Shown in pieces: positions 1 through 11,500 of a stretch of DNA of 64,000 nt. The number at the start of each line of letters is the position of its first letter. Position 1 is the first letter of the stretch. Source of the DNA: Brachionus manjavacas (taxonomy: Eukaryota > Rotifera > Eurotatoria > Ploima > Brachionidae); NCBI GenBank assembly GCA_019054805.1, contig JAHQIY010000012.1:868001-932000 (forward strand). The letters are read 5' to 3'. Under the pieces are notes generated by a model, which had not been told where the DNA came from, ran no database searches, and was given only the letters and a program-made list of their open reading frames with translations. Position numbers and translations under genes: made by a program.

Positions 1-990
1 AAAGACGATTCGAGACTGTTAGTAATTTTAGTTTATTAAAAGCTTCATGTTGCACGATGTTGGAGGGAGTATCATATTTTAACTTAAGGATAGATCTTAC
101 TGCTGTATTCTGAATTGCTTGTAGTTTTTTGATATTATTTTCTGAAAATGAATTCAAGCAAGGAAAAGAATAGTCTAAAATCGATCCGACTAAAGATTTA
201 TATAAATTTCCTAGTGTGTTTTGATTGAAACCCCATTTTTTGTTTGACAATATCTTAATAATATTTAGCCTTTTGTTGCAGCGTTCTTTAATTTCGTCTA
301 CTAGTATATTAAAGTTTAACTTAGAATCAAATTTAATACCAAGAAAATTGATTTCTTTTTGGCTCACTATTCTGTTTCCATAGATTTTTAAGTTTAGATT
401 ATCACCCTCTTTTTTGTACCTAGAAAAGACTACTGAACACGACTTTTCAACTGATATCTTCATTTTCCATTTAATAAGCCATTGTTCTAGTTCGTTGGTG
501 TATTTATTAATCTTATTTTCTAGGTTCCCTTTCTTGTTATAAATGAAGAATGTAACTAGATCATCTGCGAAAAGCAGAGAGTATTCATAATTTGTTTTGT
601 TTCTTTTTGGGATGTCATTAATATATATACTAAATAAAAGAGGACTAATTACCAAGCCTTGAGGAACACCTGCAGTTATTTTATATTCTTCGCTCAGATG
701 ATCATTCACATTTACCTTAAATGTCCTACTATCTAAAAAGGATCTAATCCAGTTAGTCAAGTAATGAGGTGGATTCATTTTAATCAATTTAAAAAGTAGA
801 CCTTCATGCCAAACCCTATCAAAGGCTTTAGAAATATCAAAAACAGGCCACAAACTCTTTTTTTCTATTAAATGATTCCACAATTTTTTGAATTAAAAAG
901 AAAAGATTATCTGATGTTCGCCGGTGTTTCCTAAATCCAGATTGCTCCTGGATAAGGAGTGAATTTTGTTCCAAATAATTGTATAATCTT
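1..990 (-). mobile_element. LINE-1J fragment (jockey/CR1-like), RT and C-terminal part
   Basis: Reverse-complement copy of part of the LINE at 45.26-47.75 kb: bases here match about 46.39-47.38 kb of that element nearly base for base, including the finger/palm region with the FADD catalytic box and the C-terminal region beginning about KLQAIQN. It enters from the window edge and is truncated near 990, in the finger region. The frame is interrupted at least once, so this is a dead copy. The name LINE-1J is only a label for this window's family 1. Confidence 0.85.
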
Positions 991-1909
991 GAAAATTTGT
1001 ATTTTTATTTGCTTATATACTGGTATATCTAGATAGTCTTCATACGTTTATTTATCGCTAAAATCACTTACATCTTAAAGTATGTTTCATAAATTTGTTT
1101 ATATCAGTGTCTTCACTGCTAGGTTCGGTGTTCTCGTAACTAGTCTTATTCGAAGAGTCGGTGTCTGGATACATCATTTTTCAATTGTTCTATTTAAATA
1201 ATTTCTTGAAATAAAGAAATTAGGAAAGAAACGATAACCAAGAAAATTTGAGAGGATTTATAACCTTATTATTTGATTTATAGAGGCTTTTTAAAATAAT
1301 TAAATTTGGTTTTTTAAATTTAATTATTCTATGTAAATTCGAAAGGTTCTTTTTTAGGATGAAATTATTTTTACTTTGTTTTTTCACTTTATAGTTTTAG
1401 ACTTTTACAAAAAATTAAAATAAATTATTTTAAATTAATTATCTTAAAAAGTTTCTAAATTTCTAAAAAAATTATTTTGTGAATATTTTTTTCTTATTTT
1501 TATAAAGAAATTACGCGTATATATTTCACTTCAAATATTATGAAATATTTCTTTCCTAAATTTTTTATAAAAAAATTTTTAATCGTAATACGCTAACCTT
1601 AACTAATTTTCGCAGAATCTTGAGCGCTTGATAAAAAGAGCTAAAAATATTTAAAGAATTAAATAAATTTAAGATTTCTATTAAATTCTAAAAATATGAG
1701 TCGTTTTTGTTCACAAAAAATAGAGTTTATTTTTATATACTTTTGAAAAGTAAACCAAAAATGAGAAAAATTACATTAATTGAATTAAATCGTCACTTTA
1801 TTTTGATTATCTTCACTAATTAGTTAAATAATAGCAAAATAAACAAAAAATAACAAAAATTTAACACTCTATTTCAATATACAATAATGCGACGAAATTA
1901 TTCTTTTGG

Positions 1910-1976
1910 GTAAATCCACGTAATTCCAGGTAAATTGCCTAAGTTATTTGGGTTAATTCACGTAATTTTACCTAAA
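1910..1976. repeat. Short inverted repeat with GGGTAA ends
   Basis: The block opens with GGGTAAATCCACGTAATT and closes with the near reverse complement AATTCACGTAATTTTACC. Its ends resemble the ACGTAA-rich palindrome at 60.26-60.42 kb. This may be a tiny non-autonomous DNA transposon, but no target duplication was confirmed. Confidence 0.3.
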
Positions 1977-3086
1977 ATTAAAAATTCTATAATTAAAAAT
2001 TGGAACAATATTAAAAAAATCAATCTAAAAGCTTTTTATGAGGCTATTAAAGCTATTGAAAAAGAAAAGAATTGGTTGAATAATTAATACGTAAAATTAG
2101 TTAATTTATTATCAAATACAACAGAAGATTATATAAAATCAATTATTCTTTTTTTACCATAAGTTAAAAAAAAATTTTTGACAATTTCTTCTTTTAAATT
2201 ATAAAATATAAATTCTTATGTTTTTTTACCAAAATTAACATATAATTGAAATAAGTTTTACGGTAAAATTGACCGAAAAAACAATTTTTAATTTTAAATA
2301 AAAACTGACTGACTCGTGGTCATCCACCGGTCAGCCAAACTCTTTTCGAGATAAAATAAAATCAAACAAAAATCAAAATAACTGAGCCTTGAGTGATAAC
2401 TTCAGTGCTTTATTTGTGATACTTTTATCTAATTTTTAAAATTTAATATTTAAAATTTATTTTTCGCTTAGTTTTTTACCTAAAGTCTATTTGTTTAGAA
2501 AAAAAATTGTTAAATGTAAACAAAAGAAATAAAATAATTAAATTTTTATATTTATACTACAGATAGAAACCATACCGATTAAAAAGTTTTTTTTACTTCT
2601 TTTTCTGATATTATATAACTTTTTTTTGGTTTTAATGCTAAAAGTTATTCAAAATTTTCAATAAAATTTTTATTTTTCTAATATTTTGCTTAGCTTTAAT
2701 TCAATTTTGTTTGAAACAGACTTCACCACCGTTAGATTTATTGGAGAAAATTAAACAGAAAAAGAAACTTGCCATTTGTATACTCTTCAAAAGAATATTT
2801 GAACCCTTTGGAATATCTTGTTTTTTTAAGAATTTTTGATTAATTTTTTTTTAATTTCATTGAAAACACTTCATTATTTCAAAATTTAAAAAAATTGTCA
2901 AATGTAATTAATACTTTTGTTAATATTTCCGCAACAAATTAAATAAAACGAAACAAATATACTTGAAATAAAAACAAAAAAATATTGAACAAAATAAAAC
3001 CAGATTTCAGAGCAATAAGCAAAATATTAATTTTAATTTATCATCTGGGTGTATTTTATTTTCTTTCTAGACTCTAAGATATTAAA

Positions 3087-3215
3087 GGTAAATATGAATG
3101 ACTACTTGAACGGAAATAAACCAAATAACTGCAAGAATCCTTCAAGGTTCAGTAATTAGTCCTCTTTTATTTAGTTTATATATTGATGATATCCCCAAAA
3201 TAAATGAAAAAAAAT
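3087..3215 (+). mobile_element. Small LINE-1J reverse-transcriptase fragment
   Basis: The stretch aligns to 46.66-46.79 kb of the window's LINE, covering the palm region that encodes VPQG...SPLLFS and the following IYINDIP. It is diverged and isolated, an old fragment. Confidence 0.6.
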
Positions 3216-4689
3216 AAATAATATTACTAATTACTATTGTATAACAATAAATTTTTTTTTTTTTTTTTGATTCAATTTACACAATTTTACTTTTTAATTA
3301 TATCAATAAATAAAATTATTCCTAACATCAGTATTTTTGTTTTTATTATGGATGAAAATAACATAGGAAATAATTATATGCCCGAAAAGAAGGACTAAGC
3401 CCATTCCAATCTGCATTGATATTTCCCAAACTATAAAAATAAATAGCTGTAATCAATTTTTAATGACAATCCCTTGGTTACAGTCAGTTAATAATCAATT
3501 CTTGAGTATAATTTCATTTCTAAAAAAATAAACAGAAAATTACAAAATTTAAAAAAAAATTTTACTCAAAACAGACAATTTTTGCTCGTTTTAAAATGAA
3601 TAAATTGAATTTGACAAGCATTTGTAATTGAAATATTTTTATAAAAAAATTCAAAATTTTAATCAATAATTTTATTAATTTTTATCGAAATATTCAGTGC
3701 AAATTTTAAACAAATGTCCTAGTTGAGCTGTGAAGCTTGAAAACTAATAAACAAATAAGTAAATTAGCATTTACCAGGTAAAAAACGCTCAGGTAATAAT
3801 TCTAGTCGACATTCGATTCAATGGTCTCAAAAACACAACTATTCCACAAAGCCTTAATAGAGCAAGTAACCAAGCTACTAAATGGAAACCAAAATCAACA
3901 CAAATCAAATAAATAAAAATTTTCCTCTTTTTTTTTCTTACAAAATAAATGGCCGATTGTAAATATTGGCAAAGTTGCCTGCTGAAAATCATTATTCGCA
4001 AATGCCTTGGCAACCAAGAAGAAAAAAATTATTAGAGACTTTTATTTTTTCATTTATTTAAAAAAAAAGTGTTATTAGGCCAGTGACGCATCCACATTTT
4101 GTTGTTTCACTTAAAAAATGTGGTTCGATAATATTAAGGCTGGGAATTAATATTAATCGAAAATTATGCTCACACATTGCATAACATTCGATGAAAAAAT
4201 CAGACCATTTTTTCAAATTATGTCAAAATTGTTTTGAATGGAAGAAAAATTTTTTTCAGATTTTTTATTTTGAGCTAAAGAGCCAAAATAAAAAGAGGAA
4301 AAAGTAATTAAAACTCTATTTAGAATAGTCGTACGAGATCACTCAATTTTAGACAAGGAATTAAAAAGTGGTGTGATATTTATTTTTTTGCTAAGCGGAT
4401 TAGAACCCCGCATAAAGTGATTCACAATTAATTTTCCATTAAAAAATAAAAGAAAAAGGTAAAATAAAAATAAAATTTTTACAAAAAAAGAAGAATTCAA
4501 ATTCGAAAAAAAAAAAAAAACAACTTTTAAATCATCTCTCTCTTTTTGTTTTAGAGTGTGTGCGAGCTAGCTTTCAGTGTGAATCGATTTTACTTGAAAT
4601 TATGAAAATAAAATAGCTCGTGGAATTCAAAGCATAAAATCGGATGATTTAAAATTTATTTTCTCTAAACTATTTTCCAACTCTTCTAG

Positions 4690-5583
4690 ATGATCTATCC
4701 AAGCTTTGTCGTGCTTATAGTCCTAATCTACAAATGCCAGTGCAAATGTGTGATGTACGACGCTTGCGCGAACCTTAGCCCCTTGTACAAAGGCCAGAGC
4801 CCGTTCGAGTCCAAGTGGCAGAACTGCGAGTACAGCGGGGAGCCGCAGACCGTCCACAACCAGCATGTAATGCAGATGTACAAAAAACTGTGTCCGTCTT
4901 TGTACAACGGCGACGACAAGCAAGCGCTGTGCTGCTCGGCCAACCAGATCCGCATCCTGAGCAAGAGCATTAGCGAGGCCGAGGCCATAATCGGCTCGTG
5001 TCCCTCGTGCTACTTCAACTTTCGCAACTTTTGGTGCCAGATCACGTGCCACCCGGACCAGCACCGCTTTGTCCAGCCCATAGAGTTCAGGCTAGCAGAA
5101 ACGAACAACTTCAGCCACGTGCTGCACGAGTACGAAAAGGCCAAGCAAACAGACTACCAAGATTATGAAGATTACGAGCAGGAAGAGGCCGGGCCCGGGC
5201 ACAGGGGCTTTGTGGTCTCGAAAATAAATGTGTACATGAACAGAGAGTACTTGAGCGGGCTGATTGACTCTTGCCGTGACGTGAAGCTGTATGGCAGTGA
5301 TGCGCTGCAGGGCTTTTGCGGCGTGCCAGCTCACATGTGCTCGCCGGAGCAGTACGCTCATCACATGGGACTGGAGGTCGAGCAGAACCCGTTCAAAATG
5401 AACTTTATTCTCAACCAAACGGAGCAGAAAACGCTCACCATTTACCGCACAAGGATCGAGGAGCACGAGCAAAAAGAGGACACGGTCGACGCTCTCATCC
5501 AGCCTGTCATGCCACATTATTTTATGTGCAATCAAAGCTTTCAGTTTGGCGACTTGGACTACGGATCTAGGTGCAGCTGCAAG
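4690..5583 (+). CDS. NPC1: NPC1 coding exon 1: signal peptide and sterol-binding N-terminal domain
   Basis: Residues 1-298. The hydrophobic leader is followed by CVMYDAC, NCEYSG, LCPSLY, ALCCS and [10 protein letters not shown], all landmarks of the NPC1 N-terminal sterol pocket. The exon ends in SRCSCK at a GTAAGA donor and joins ACQASCE in exon 2. An acidic, Tyr-rich insert near residues 155-170 is absent from vertebrate proteins. The start codon follows directly after TTCTAG, which reads as a splice acceptor, so an upstream untranslated exon or spliced leader is possible. Confidence 0.93.
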
Positions 5584-8500
5584 GTAAGAGTCTTCACAGT
5601 TAATTAACAAACATGTGTGCTTATAATTAGAGTGAATATTTGATTTAGGTGCATACTCCTACTAGTTTTTTAAATGTCTCTTTGTTTTTACTAATCAAAA
5701 TTTTAGATGACTCATTCTGGAGATAAATTTTTTGTCATCTTTTTTTTTTCTAATTTTTTTTAATTAAATAGTTTGAGGGTAACCCTCAGGCTGTGCAGAA
5801 TGGGCACTAGCCTTCTCTTCAGCCTAACGATTTTATAAAAAAAGGAATTAAAAAGAAGTAAATTGCGAGTAAATTAGATAAAAATAAAAAATAAATAAAA
5901 ATTTCATGTCATCATTTTGTTTCTCTTTATTCGATTCATGTAGAGCATGGGGTAGATTTGCGCTCAAGATTGAAATCATGCTTTAGTGGCTTACTAAGAC
6001 AAAGAAAATTGGCAATATGAAGTTGCAGATTAAATTTTAGGATCAATACGATCATTTAAAATTTTAAGACTTAAAAAATAAATATTACTAGTTCATTAAC
6101 AAATTAAAATTAAAATGATTGATCTCTAATTTTTTTAACACAAGCAATCAACAATCTAAATAATTCAGGTTAAATTAATTTTACTCAAATTCACAAAAAA
6201 CAAACAGAAAATTGACATATTTTCAATTTTTTTTTTTAATTTTTACAAAAATAAATTTTCCTCCTTTGAACTTGAATTTTCAATTTAAATTGGTCCTTGG
6301 AGTGGGTTTCCACATGATAAATCAAAAAAGATTGAAGTTGAAATTTTATTTTCATTTAAATTATCATGAATTTAAAAATAAATTATTTTTTTTCTTATTT
6401 TTTTTTTAAATTAAGAATTAGATGTAATTTTTATAAATTTGAGAAAACTTTTAATTTTTGTGTACTAAATTTTCGCAGGCACCTCATTAATTACAATGTC
6501 CATCTACCAGTTAGAGAGGCTGAATTAAATTTCTGTTAGAATTTAGATTTCAGAATATGTTTGAATTTTTATTTTAATTCACAAATATTTGAATTTGAGG
6601 TTTAGCCATTTCAAATATTGAGATAGATAATAAAATAATCTTTAGTTAAAATTTTATAATATTGAAAAAAATATTAATATAATTAAAATATTCAAAATGA
6701 AAATGAAATAACATTATTTGAGACTTAATTTATACAAAATAAAGCTAAAATTGAATAGAAAATAAAAACGATTTGTTCAGAATCTTTTCTTGTTTTATTT
6801 AAATAAAAATGTCTTAAGTGATCCTTAAAACTACATACGATTACATTGTTAAAAAAAACATCCATTAAAAAATCTTGCTATGACAATCAAGCCAAACTTG
6901 AAATTTCACTCGGACTGCCTTATGTGAATGTATTCTTGAGTTTTTCTGAAATTTTATTATTTGCCAAGTTATTTGACAGTGACATATATTATTTAAGAAT
7001 ATTCTAATTTTATTATTTAAAGGTTTGATCTGAAAGAACTTCAACTTTATAGATGGTTAATTAATTTTAAACTCCTGGGTAAAGAACTTTTTTTTGAGCC
7101 TTCCAAATAAAGAGTAAATTTAAGGTTTCAGAGGACATTGTTTACGAATTAGAAAATAAGAAATTCAGATAGCGCCCAAGTTTTTTGGAACTTTAATTAA
7201 ATTAAATATTCAAATTTCAATTTTTTTTTAATTTAAATGCTTACATTTAAAATGCATTAGAACGTTTATTATTGCAGTTTTATTCATAGCATGAAATATC
7301 ATAACAAGGTAAATTGAATAAGCAAATATCAATTTAATTCAGTTTATTAGAAATAAATTACAGATAAAAAAGCAAATGACTTATGTAATTTAAAAGAGCT
7401 ATTATAATTAAATTCAGGAAAAATATTAAACCGTCATATCAATGATTAAATCTTCATATAAAAACAAAATTGATTGTTACATAAAAATTAAACGAAAAAA
7501 TTGTCCGAGGCAGAGCCCTGGTCTAGGGATTCGAGTATATTGTAGATCAGAGAACTATTAGTTAAAATTAAAATTATTAACTAAATTTTTTATGAACTAA
7601 AACCTTTAATTTAATTATCCAAATCACGATTTTATTTATTTCCATTTGACATCAGAATTTTTGATATGACGGGTTAATATGCATCCTTTAATTTAATGTC
7701 TAATATTCAAAATTCAAAATTTAACACATTTTCTCTTTATTGTACAGCTTATTTTTTATTTATTGATTGATTAGCAATTAACCTCCATTTTGGATAAGTA
7801 AAATTTAAATATTATACAATAAAAAGTTTATAAATTAGAAAAAATACAATTTAATAATAAGAAAAAATGATAATATAGTATATAGTTATCCAATTGATCG
7901 AGTCCAAGAATAATGAGACCATTACTAAAAAGACTTTATTAGGTTTTTAAGTAAGATCCTATAGTGTTTGAACCTAAGATTTTCTGAGCATAGCTTTATT
8001 GAGTCAGTTATACCGTCATTAACTTCCAGTTCCGATTTAAGAACCAATTTTAGTTGATTTATATCATTTTTTATAAACATTATATCTTTATTAAAATATT
8101 TTTCAAGGATGGCTATGTCACGCTTAAATGATTTGTTTTTAGCATTCATTCACAACTTATATAAACTTAATACGCGTGAATCTTTTTTTCTCTTGTTCAG
8201 TTAGTCTGCTAAATTCTCCATCCCTTACTTTGATTAAATTACTTCATATTTGATTGTTCAACTTTTAACTTCTCCATCAACTCATTTGCTTCTAGATGAT
8301 CTTTCTCACTACTGTTTAATGCATTGTGTCAAGCTTCGACCTCATTCGTTGTTCTAGGTTGATCATTGATAATACAAATTCAAGGTATTAATTGGAAAAT
8401 GTGGTCTTAACTTTTTTTTGTGATTGCGAGTAACGAGCCGTTAATAGTGACTTTATTTAGACTTTTTAATTTTAAATTATCTGCCAAGAAATAATTAAAA

Positions 8501-11500
8501 CTAACAAGGTTTTACCTGTTGCTCCGCTGCCAGAATAATAAAAAAAAGGAAAGGGAAATTAGTATTGATTATTTAACTAATTGATTTATTTTATTTATTA
8601 TATTGAAAAATTCTTAATAAAAATTTATTTAAAAAAAAATTGTTCATTAGTGTTGATTAAATAATTTTATAAATATTTCTGTACAGCATGTCACAAAAAG
8701 TTAGAATCAAACTTTTTTTTTCTATTTTATTGTTTTTTTGTTCGTTATTTCGTTAACTCGGCAATTTCTCTTTCAGTCTTTGTCTGATTTTTCAAAAGAC
8801 ATGCAATTTACCATCTCTGTTGATCAGTTATTTTATTTTTATCTATTTTGTCAAATTTTTAGGTAGTCTTACTTTAAAAAAGCTATTATTTGACAAAAAA
8901 GTTCATAGTTAACAATTTTTTATTTGCAAAAAAACAAATTTTTAAATTTTTCAGCTTGATTCTAACTTTTTGTGACATACTGTACAAACAGCATTTCTTG
9001 TAAGAAAAACTTAAATCAATGAACTTTAATGAATTTGAATATTTTTTTTCTTCATTTTTTAAAAAGATTTATTTTCAAGCTGTAAAAAAATTTATATATA
9101 TTATGTTATGTAAAAAAATGGATTAAGACAATTAAAAAAGCACTATATTCAAATATTAAAGTTAGTTATCGCAAGCATATGCATGAAAATTTTACTTTTC
9201 TTCACATATTTGGGTTTGAAATATTAAGATATGCTATTCAGTTTTTAAAAAGTGGACTAATAAAATTTGACTGATCAAATTCTTTTCAATATGTTCGTGT
9301 CTGGCTAATGGCTCGTCAGAGCAATAAGCGAACTCTTTACCAGACTTGGGCAAAAGTAATTATGTCAAATTTAAGTCATTTAAAAAAAAAAAAAGTCACT
9401 AAAATTGAAAAATTTAGAGAAAAAAATATTTTTTTTTTTCGAAAGATATAGCTTTTTTTTTTAAATTAAATGTTGATGTCGAACACTTAATGTTCTTTTT
9501 TTCTTTTTTTGATATTTAAAAACAAAATTTAAATTAAAAAAATTCCAAGTCAAGTCTGACTTGACTTTTAAAAGACTTTAAAATGACTTTTTTTTTTTGA
9601 CTTTTGTCCAAGTCTGCTCTTTATTGATTTCTTTGTCTTTGACATTATCCAATTCATCTCATCCATATCGAGAGCATTCAGTTGCTTTATATAATTTTCA
9701 TCATCTATCTCACTATTGTTCTCACTTTCTTCTTTGTCTTCTTCGTCATCACTATCTTCGTCCTCGTCAGCTTCATCTTCATTACCACTGACTTCTTCTA
9801 GTTTTATTTCATCGTAAACATAATTTTTTCAAATATTTTTATCACGAAACGATTTTTCCAAATCGAATACACTATTTATTAAATTTTCCTTTAGACATGC
9901 TTGGACACAGGACTTAACTGCAGGAGAGTGTAATGAAGGATTTGTAATTTTTCTATTTCGAAGTTTTTTTACGGTAGGTAACTCATTCCGGTTTTCTTTC
10001 AAAAAATTACGATTCATTCTCTTAAACATCTTTTTAGACAAATGTTTAAGCTAAAATCTAATTGTCACATGTCTGGTATACTAAAAGTTCTTAGACTCTT
10101 TAAGATTGAACAACTTTATCTTTTTTCTAAGATGTCCTTTACCAGTTCAGTTGGATTTAACCACTTATCTTCACAAATATTTAAATACTTATGTTCATAA
10201 CATTTCAATGAACAACATTTGTTCTGCCATCTCCTTTGGTAATGATCTCAAGCGTTTGATGCAGTTCACTAATAAAAATCTCGATAAAATACTAAATAGT
10301 ATTGGTCAGCTTAAATTGGATATTAAGCGTCATTTTTACTTACGTGACGGAATCTCGGACTCTATTGAGCTTTGTTTGAATAACTTAAGATTCAAATCTT
10401 TTCAAATACTTCTAAATGAATTAATAAAACCAAATTAAATCAGTTCACTGCTTCTGGTCCAGGGGGGCTTCTATAAATAACTATACATTTTCTTCTATTT
10501 TTAATTTTTTTTATTTTTATTTTTATTTAATTTTACATTTTATTTTTTTTATGCAAAACTAATTTTATTTTTACTTTACTTCACCTGATGGAGGTTAATT
10601 TGAATTAAATAAATTCTCTAAAGATACAAAAAAAAATATAACTTGTAATAAATAATTTGTTGCCATGAAATAATTAGCTGCTATATAAAAAAATAAATGC
10701 AATGAAAAGGTTTGCGATGCTATGTAATATTCCAGAGGCACTTGTAAATACTTTAATCTTAGTTCATTTGTGTTTAATTCTAGTTTTTATTGGCATTGTG
10801 AATATCTAAAATTATCTTATTTGGGTATTAATTTTTAATGTTATAAAATTAGTACATATTCTAATGAAACCAATTATTTTGCCAAATTTTGAAGTGTATG
10901 CAAAAAAAACTAAAAATTAATTTAATCTTTACTTCATTTTTTTTACTCTACATACCAAAATTTTCTGTTTTTGCGTCAAACAGCCTCCTCCTTATTTAAA
11001 CGAACAAAATTAGAAAAACAATTAAATTTTTTACTAAATAATTTTTCTTCCACTTTAAAAATTAACAGAATTAACAGAACATTCCAAAATAAATAACAAA
11101 AGAACAAATTACACACTTTTTGTCAAAATTCAATTAATCTAAATTATATTATAATTTTAATATTTTAATTTCTTAAACATAATTGTAAATTAAAAAAAGG
11201 AAAACTAACAGTACAAAACTCCTTTGTATTTAATTTTATTTTTAACATCGCCCAGTCTGGCGTAATTTTATGAATAAATAATAATAATAATAATAAAATA
11301 ATAATGTTACTTATAATTGAAGGCATGCCAAGCATCATGCGAAATCTACGACGAGTTCTTGATCGAATCAAGAGCTCATTTCAAAGTGGGCAGAGTGGAC
11401 GGCGCCGCTTTCATCATGTCATTCATGTTTGTCTTTTTCCTAGCTTTTTTTGCCAGATACCTTTACATCAAACACATCAGACCAAAGACGAGTGGCCTAG

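Larger units (their letters stand above)
991..4689. other. AT-rich flank upstream of NPC1
   Basis: No gene is recognised in this stretch. It is very AT-rich with many short A and T runs. It holds a small LINE piece near 3.09-3.22 kb and a short palindrome-like repeat near 1.91-1.98 kb, listed separately. The 90 bases before the NPC1 start end in a pyrimidine-rich tract and AG directly before the ATG, so a 5' untranslated exon or a trans-splice acceptor may lie here. Confidence 0.5.
5584..11322 (+). other. NPC1 intron 1, transposon-rich
   Basis: A 5.7-kb intron with a GTAAGA donor and a TTGAAG acceptor. It holds, in order, paired hairpins (5.77-5.83 kb), a LINE 3' end (-), a MULE remnant (-), a Tc1-type MITE, a hAT-type MITE, an acidic ORF remnant (-), a second LINE 3' end (+) and a retroposon tail ending about 18 bases before exon 2. 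Between them nothing is recognised, notably 5.83-7.74 kb. Confidence 0.85.

Noticed and set aside
3789-4013. 74-codon minus-strand frame with a hydrophobic middle
   Set aside because: Starts at a non-ATG codon, no recognised motif, no splice or promoter support. It could be an exon but cannot be supported.
7500-7560. GGATTCGAGTAT near a stem, possible tRNA T-arm
   Set aside because: No acceptor stem, A-box or anticodon arm can be built around it.
7925-8149. DGI-DSI peptide as a new conserved multicopy host micropeptide
   Set aside because: Copies at 10.0 and 53-54 kb show it is the C-terminal end of a LINE ORF2, followed by the LINE tail.
8445-8535. Minus-strand [11 protein letters not shown], a Walker A-like motif, perhaps a PIF1/Helitron helicase start
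   Set aside because: Only about 20 residues before a stop, with none of the following helicase motifs.
9597-9791. Plus-strand Ser/His/Leu-rich frame
   Set aside because: It is the complement of the acidic repeat [17 protein letters not shown] on the minus strand.
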